DNA from: Torymus aiolomorphi
Taxonomy: Eukaryota; Arthropoda; Insecta; Hymenoptera; Torymidae
NCBI GenBank assembly: GCA_036365515.1
Contig: CM070873.1
Location: forward strand, 191,138,604-191,202,603
Direction: 5' to 3'
DNA length: 64,000 nt
This document shows, one piece after another, positions 57,570-64,000 of this stretch (its first letter is position 1; each line of letters opens with the position of its first letter). Both the position numbers and the translations under genes were made by a program. The notes under the pieces were generated by a model. That model saw only the letters and a list, made by a program, of their open reading frames with translations. It did no database searches and was not told the origin of the DNA.

Positions 57570-58500
57570 TATGTATGGAAGATTGGACGACCACCCCTGC
57601 TAGAGCAGCTCTAGACTTCTCGTGTCCTCCCAAGATGCGTAATATTATAGAAATTTCAAAATTGAGAAAAAATAATGAAAAATGGGGATGTGTTGGTAAC
57701 TATGTAATTTTTTTATATAGGCATTGACTTCGTAAATATCTGATAAAATTCTTATTAATTTTAGAAATAAAAAGAAGGCATAATAGTAATTAATTAATAA
57801 TTTTCGTCTACCCGGGAGTAAAGTGCGTAGGTTCTATAAAGTGTTGTAGGAATATGTGAGCTATTCCGCTTATTAGGCGTTAAGTAGTACTTTATGCCTG
57901 CTGGGTGAATATTTTTGAAGTTACAACGTGGGCGTGAAATGTAATTTTACACGCAAGGTACTAAAAGTTCTATTATCTCAGTCAAGTTAACTTATGGGTA
58001 TACTTGACTACAATAAATTGATTTCAGTACTTTCTTGTGTTTAATTTGTATAGAAGAATGAACAAATTAGAATAATATATTTCTGAGATCAGTCATACAG
58101 TTGTTTCGGAGAGTTGTTTGCATTACTTGACTATCGGTAATTGATTTCACAACTTTCGTTTGTTTGATTTGCAATGAAGAATTTGAATCTACATACATAT
58201 AATTTGTTCAGTATACATTTACTCGACGAAGTAAAAGATAGTTATATATAATTTAAATAATTTTTGCCCACACGGACGTAAAGTGCGTAGGTTCTATAAA
58301 GTTTTGTAGGAGTATGAGAGCTATTACGCCTCTTGGGTGTTAAATAGTACTTCATGCCCGCTAGCTGAATATTTTTGAGTAGGTACGAAAAGTTGTATTA
58401 TGTCAGTCAAGTTAAGTTATGGGTACTTGACTACAATATAATTGATTTCAGTACTTTCTTGTGTTTAATTAACGTACGTAACGTACTTAAGGAATTATTT
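57570..58500. repeat. Direct repeat pair, ~230 bp, spaced ~455 bp
   Basis: GTAAAGTGCGTAGGTTCTATAAAG occurs at 57820 and 58270. The match continues through GTAGTACTTTATGCC / ATAGTACTTCATGCC, GAATATTTTTGA and GATTTCAGTACTTTCTTGTG. Possibly LTR-like or satellite; no gene. Confidence 0.65.
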
Positions 58501-58559
58501 TTTTTTAAACATGTTGATTGTATTAAACAAAAATATTTAAGCTGTGATTAAAGTTTTTG

Positions 58560-59160
58560 GTACAGAGATTGACGGATGTTAAGAGAGAGAGAGGAAGAAA
58601 GGGGAGGGGGGAGAGAGGGTGAGAGAGGGCGGGGGAAGAGAGAGAGGAAGAGTATATTATACAGAAAAAACGTCTATACTTGCCTTATTTTATACTTTCG
58701 TAGAAAGTTTTATATTTAGATTATACATAGATTATACAGAAAAAACTTCTATACTTGCCTTATTTTACACTTTCGTAGAAAGTTTTAAATATCAACACTA
58801 TTATTATTAGTACAGTCATGAAAAAAATTATTACCATTTGTAGAGAGTGCTTATTGAATAGATGAGACTAGAAAAAATAAAAAGACTAGACAAATTGTGT
58901 TGTTACATTAATAATACTATTTGTTTTGCTGATTGTTTTAAAAAAATATTTAGGTTTTCATTAAAGTTCTTGGTTCAGAGTGTGACACATGTTGATTAAT
59001 TATACAGAGAAAACTCATACATTTGCCTTAGCAACTATTTGTTTTACTGATTGTTTAAAAAAAAAATATTTAGGCTCTCATTAAAGTTCTTGGTACAGAG
59101 TTTGACATATGTTGAGGGAGAGAAAGAGAGGGGAGCGGGAGAGAGTTATAAAATAAATAC
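58560..59160. repeat. GA-rich tract and short direct repeats
   Basis: 58580-58652 is a purine (GA/GGGA) tract. 58657-58712 and 58732-58790 are a tandem duplication (TTATACAGAAAAAAC.TCTATACTTGCC). CATTAAAGTTCTTGGT.CAGAG occurs at about 58960 and 59079, with a diverged copy at 58545. GAGAGTTATAAAATA near 59143 is TATA-like. Confidence 0.6.
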
Positions 59161-59304
59161 ATTGTAACTAGCCACACTACTGCAACACAATCCGCTAGCA
59201 AATTAAAATATTGGTTGCAGATAAAAAAGTAGCCATTACAGTAATTTATATATTATGGTTTCATATACGGTAATTCACAGAACAGATAGCTACTCTGAAA
59301 CATT

Positions 59305-59313
59305 TGGCGCCCA
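59305..59313 (+). other. Possible LTR-retroelement primer-binding site
   Basis: TGGCGCCCA follows ...CTGAAACATT, that is, an LTR-like CA end plus two bases. TGGCGCCCA is complementary to the 3' end of a tRNA-Lys. Upstream are a TATA-like box and duplicated blocks, but no LTR start and no gag or pol are seen downstream. Confidence 0.25.
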
Positions 59314-59319
59314 TCACGA

Positions 59320-60450
59320 TAAGCCAATCACTATATAATAATTACATTATATTTTCAACTCTTAGATTCGTTGAAATTTTAACTAGAAACCAGTTGAATT
59401 AATAACCAATCAGACACATCTTGCAAAATTAAACACAAAAGTTTATGAATATTAAATTACAATAAATTCGCAAGCTTTACCGCTTTGTTTATCCCTACGA
59501 TTGGCTGCATAGGCAGGAACATTGTCGAAGTAAATCTAACGTCGGCCTGCACGCTAATACCTTCCTCGTCATTGACGCGGTTTACGCTGATTGGCCGTTG
59601 AAAGTCAACTTAGCCGACGTACAGTTGCCAGGGGCACATTTGTTGTGCTTGGGTCTTCCAGCTCTCCGTTCTGATATAGAATCGAATTGATTTGCTTATT
59701 TTCTATCGAAAATGGAAAATTCTATATAAGTTCGACTAAAATAATTTTGATTTAATTGAATTCAAATAGTCTGTCTCGGAAAATAGAGAGTGCAAAGGTG
59801 ACAAAGGCTTCATCTATGTCTGCGGTATAATAAATATTTTTCTATATAAAATGTGAGAATAAAAGTGAAATTGAATTATTAGTTTATTTAATTTATTCAC
59901 GAAGGCAGAAAATGAAAAAATACACTGCTGCGCCAATTGATGCAGCCTCCTCGGAGGATCATGGTCTCACAATTCTTCCACCGATAAAGTCGTTAACGCA
60001 ACGGCGTTGAGGAAATTATGCTACGGAGTAACTTCTTCATTACAGTTCACTAGAACCAAAAGTATGCTCGCTCGATAAAATAAAACGCATGGAAATAACA
60101 AAATTGTGACAAAAATAGCCGAGGCTGCTACCGTCTTCCCCACTACGCGCGATGGATATAAATACAGCTGGACGATCCTGATAAGACCAGTCTGCACAGA
60201 GGAGACGGAGAGGAAGATATTCCACCTCCAATGAGCGAACTCTCTACACTACAGGTACACTCGGGTGTAGGTAATCGTTACGGCTGCGGGTACAATTCGG
60301 TCGTACACCCGAAGATCGCAGATAAACCTGGACCTCTTCTTGTTATCCGCCGTCTGAGAGCGATTTCGGCATTTCCTTTTTTTTTGGTTTTATCGAACTG
60401 TCTCGACTGATGGATTTAGCGAAAAAGTGAAACAGACCTTTTTTGTCTAA
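59320..60450. other. Unassigned, GC-richer DNA; possible promoter-like patch
   Basis: Two CCAAT-type boxes (CGATTGGCTG near 59502, TGATTGGCCG near 59589) and a stretch of balanced composition to 59660 resemble a promoter, but no gene follows. 60268-60312 holds TCGGGTGTA facing TACACCCGA. Short open frames at 59900-60230 look random. Confidence 0.3.
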
Positions 60451-62289
60451 TCAAAGTCTCTATCTTCAATAGTTAATTTGCAAATGTCTGTGAAAGTTGA
60501 ATAATGTAATTTACGTCATTATTAAATAACTTACGAAAAAAAGTTCGTGCCAAATTTCAGAAATAAATATCGATTATTGTTGATAATATTGCAGGTCTAA
60601 TTCTTTTGGTCCTTAATTGTAAATCATAGCACGTCTACAAAAATCATTTCTCATCGGGGGAAAAAATTCGTCCGAAATATTTTCAACTTTTTTACATTTA
60701 GATTTAAAATTTGTACTTTTTCTTTACTATCTACACATTAATTAATGATAAAACTGTAAGACCATTCGAGCACGTTATTACATTCTGTATTACAATTACT
60801 TAATGTTGTTTTTTTTAATAGTCCTTGCTTTATACTAGAAAAATTATACATCTTGTTTATATATTTATACATGTATATTAAAGGTTTGACAACAATTTGA
60901 AGGCATATCTTTTTTTTGTTAAATGATGAGAACGTTGTCTAAAATCCACATTTCTAAAACGGTGTATATAGAGTATATATATAGTACACTTGCAGAAAAC
61001 GAAATAGAAAGTCCGAATGAGCTCGAATCAAGTGAATTAGACTTTACATTTAGTGAATTCGAAAAATACAGATAACATTATAACTTAAGAAATATCCTGT
61101 AAAAAAGTCCAGATAGATTAGATGTAGTATGTTAAATATAAAAAAAAACTTTGACCTACGTTTTTTGTTATTCTTTGTAATAAAATTAATTTTGTAAAAG
61201 TAATAAAGTACTATAAATACAATCATTGGTGTACCTTTTATATTTATTTATTTTATATTCCATTGAAACTTTTTATGAGTAATTCCGTGGTACATTTCAA
61301 ATTCGAGTTACTCTTTGATATTTTGAGATGTACTCACTACATGGAATTCCGTGCAGGTTATAGTTCTTAAATGTGGTTAGAATATCATTTTGGTACCAAA
61401 ACCCAATTTAGAATCGTACAAATTACGTATGATAAGGACTAACATTAAAGGAATGCTCAAATGGTATCACTGTAACAAATGACCGTAAATTTAATGCACT
61501 TTTAAGTTACAATTGTGCATTAAATATAATGAATTTGTAACCAAAAGTAAATTTCTTTATAAAATATGAAAGTTGAGGTATTTTTAAGTTAAATTTAATG
61601 CATTTACATAAATATTCATATATCGGCAAATGAAATTCAATGTGCATGTACTAAATTACAAGTGTAAATTAAACATCTGTAAATATTGCAGCACAGGAGC
61701 ATGAAAATTAATGTTAAAGTAAACCGAATTCAATAAGATTTACATGAAATTTTATTACACGTAATAAATAAATAGTTTAACTCACGTGCATTAGATTTAC
61801 AATACCATGCATTCAACTTCATGTTCCTCATAAATATCGCTATAAAAGACCATGAAAAATAATGTTAAGGCGATGCGAGGCCTCCCCGTTACGGACGATA
61901 GCAAACAGTTTTTCTCGTTCAATTTTGAATGTTGACTGCAACGCCGCCCAGTGGGCTAAAACCAGATTCTTTTTTCAAAATAGAATAACTCCACACAGGA
62001 GCTACCGATTTGGATGATTTTTGTTTGTACTTGCAGCTAATTAAATGTAGATTAGACGAAAAATAAAGAAAAAAATCAAATCTATTTTCGTATCCTACAA
62101 AATCTACTAGAAACGTGCGTATTTTTCTAAACTTCGTAAAAAACTTTATTTAAGTTTTAGAAAAATCATAATTTTTGGTAAAAATATTGACTTCTGACTT
62201 CGTCCATATTTCATACAAAACCACCAGACCTATGTGAACTATAATAATTCCAAGTTGAATAGTTCACCAAAATAGCAGGTTAATACTAA
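60451..62289. other. AT-rich DNA, one TTAA-type terminus
   Basis: No gene supported. At 61865, TTAAGGCGATGCGAGGCCTC looks like another TTAA-element left end, followed by AATAGAATAACTCCACACAG; its right end is not in the window. 61480-61830 has degenerate repeats of ATTTAATGCA/TGCATTAAAT. Confidence 0.35.
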
Positions 62290-63350
62290 TAATACCGTAG
62301 TTTTTCGCATTTAGGTGTCAGGGCGCATCTAATAGGAGGTCCCGTAGGGAGACAGGTCCAGGTCTTCAACTTAGCTGATGACGATGCCTAGGTGGTGCGC
62401 TCCGTAGTTTTTTGCATTTAGATGTCAGAGCGCATATAGGAGGTCCAGGTGTTCGGGGTAGCCGATGACGACGTCTAGGTAGTGCACTCCATAGTTTTTG
62501 CATTTAGATGTCAGGGCGTATCTAATAGGTAGTCCGGGGGTTCGGGGTAACCGATAACGATGTCTAGGTGGTGCGCTCCGTAGTTTTTTGCTTTTAGATA
62601 TCAGGGCGCATCTAATAGGAGGTCCAGGTATTCGGGATAGCCGATGATGGAGTCTACGTTGTGCACACCAATAGTTTTCGTTGTCCACTACGTTATTGAT
62701 GCGTTCAAACCCTGAGGAACAAAATACTACGGAACGCACTACTTGGACATCGTCATCGGCTACCCTGAACACTTGGACCTCCTATTAGATGCGCCCTGAC
62801 ATATAAATGCAAATAACTATGGAGGGCACTACCTAGACATCGTCATCGGCTACCCCGAATACCTGGACCTCCCATTAGATGCGCCCTGACATCTAAATGC
62901 AAAAAACTACGGAGCGGACCACCTAGACATCGTCATCGGCTAAGTTGAAGACTTGGACCTCCCATTAGATGCGCCCTGACATCTAAATGTAAAAAACTAC
63001 GGAGAGCACCACCTTGACTCCACCATTGGCTACCCCATAGACCTAGACCACGCATGCGATGCGTTCCAATAGCTGGAGACAAAAAACTACGGAGCGCACC
63101 ACCTAGATATCGTTAGTGGCTATCCCGAATACGTGGTCCACATATCAGTTGCGCCCTGAGATCTTAACGTAAAAAACTGTGGAGAGCACCACCTAGACTT
63201 CATCATCAATCACCTAAAGAACTAGACCACGCATTCGATGCATTCCAACACCTAGTCGTAAAAAAACTACGGCGCGCACCACCGTCATCGACTACCCCGA
63301 ACACCTAGAACACGTATTATATGCGTTTTGAGACCTAAACGAGAAACTAC
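62290..63350. repeat. Palindromic array of 90-bp (30-codon) repeats
   Basis: From about 62730 the marker AAAAACTACGGAG recurs at exact 90-base steps (near 62814, 62904, 62994, 63084, 63174 and 63264). From 62290 to 62690 the same unit occurs on the other strand, with 87-105-base steps. Plus-strand translation of the right half gives repeats of KNYGAHHLDIVIGYPEHLD followed by a more variable part with stops (DAP*HLN or DAFQ*LE). The conserved 30-residue phase suggests descent from a protein-coding repeat. The ~115-codon frame at 62425-62772 on the minus strand is part of this. Confidence 0.8.
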
Positions 63351-63910
63351 GAAGAGCAACACTTATTTAGACAATAAACCGCGCGTTGCCTGAATCAGGG
63401 CTGAATCAAGGCTAGATGTTTTACTGAACATTGGGACATCGATAGGTAAAATCATCCGACCCTCATATAGTTCAGCGTGACACATCCTTCATCTGACGCG
63501 GATCAGGAATTACGGCAGCCGAATCCATCTCACGTCTTTACCGTTTAAAAATTTCTTCTTGGGTTTACATATAAGTAGCCCGTCTGCGAGCCTCCTTTTC
63601 TGCGTGAAGTTCGCTTACTTCACCTATATTGAGGTCTAGAAATTATTTTATTGATACTTTTAAAATAGCCTATCAGAGTACCTCCACTTTTCTGCGTGGA
63701 TCTCGCTTCCCCCGTGTATTTGGCTTTAAGAAATATCTTATTGAAAATTCTATCAGTAGTCCGTCTGTGTGATAAATATCTGTATTAATTGAAAATTACG
63801 AGAGTAAATTAAAATTAGAGTATTATTTATGAAATTTAATGAACATAAGGATACAAATTAAAGTTCGCGTGCAATAATATTCATTCAAACTTATTGCAAT
63901 TTAGAGTTCC
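63351..63910. other. Unassigned; short direct duplication
   Basis: 63585-63660 and 63680-63770 share TTTTCTGCGTG, TCGCTT, and AGTCCGTCTG / AGCCCGTCTG. No supported gene. Confidence 0.3.
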
Positions 63911-63921
63911 GTCGTATAGCG

Positions 63922-63993
63922 TATTGTATAGCGTAATAGTTAGTGTTTGCGTGCGAATTGAGCGTCTAGGGTTCGAAACCCCGTTAGGTCGAA
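63922..63993 (+). ncRNA. tRNA-like head, probably SINE
   Basis: An A-box match TAGCGTAATAG (63929) and a perfect B-box GGTTCGAAACC (about 63969) lie ~40 bases apart, as in RNA polymerase III internal promoters. The acceptor strands do not pair well and no clean anticodon arm forms, so a tRNA-derived SINE head fits better than a tRNA gene. The window ends just after it. Confidence 0.4.
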
Positions 63994-64000
63994 CATTTTA

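Overview
This is a repeat-rich eukaryotic window, almost certainly from an insect. AT content is high, and I found no intact host gene. Mobile-element types common in insects are present: mariner, a Jockey/CR1-like LINE, a Helitron with the usual hairpin and CTAG end, and several elements flanked by TTAA. A class IX myosin fragment and a short TTAGG motif fit Hymenoptera or a similar order, but this is inference. The window reads as heterochromatin built from nested and palindromic elements.

Layout. 1-8244: one DNA transposon of about 8.2 kb with ~620-bp terminal inverted repeats (TIRs). It carries a broken minus-strand gene of a widespread PIN/XPG-nuclease plus Cys-rich (CXC) family, a nested foldback element and a tRNA-Glu-like sequence. 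8.2-18.2 kb: AT-rich DNA, foldback elements and four families of tandem or palindromic repeats with monomers of about 350, 309, 172 and 322 bp. 18.2-29.3 kb: a long (TC)n tract, then a decayed LINE. A 5.36-kb DDE transposon with an exact 8-bp target duplication split its ORF1. That transposase is spliced and nearly intact. 29.3-32.9 kb: a second (TC)n tract and a TTAA-flanked element holding a myosin fragment. 32.9-48 kb: an array of ~970-bp monomers, each with internal inverted repeats, decaying to the right. It is interrupted by an apparently intact mariner, an SF3A3 (splicing factor 3a subunit 3) pseudogene, a possible S-adenosylmethionine synthetase scrap, foldbacks and TTAA elements. 48-55 kb: a compound of inverted repeats whose outer arms are the same 309-bp repeat seen at 11.7 kb, with several layers of insertion inside. 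55-57.6 kb: a truncated Helitron with only its Pif1-type helicase. 57.6-64 kb: direct repeats, AT-rich DNA, a palindromic array of exact 90-bp (30-codon) repeats, and a tRNA-like SINE head at the edge.

The coding sequences do not form a host pathway. They are transposition enzymes (DDE, mariner, LINE EN/RT, Helitron helicase, PIN-nuclease element) and fragments of host genes. The most informative points are the 8-bp duplication around a pogo-like DDE gene, the host-gene fragment inside a TTAA element, the 30-codon coding-derived array, and giant foldbacks whose arms are tandem repeats. All calls come from reading the sequence; no search was run.
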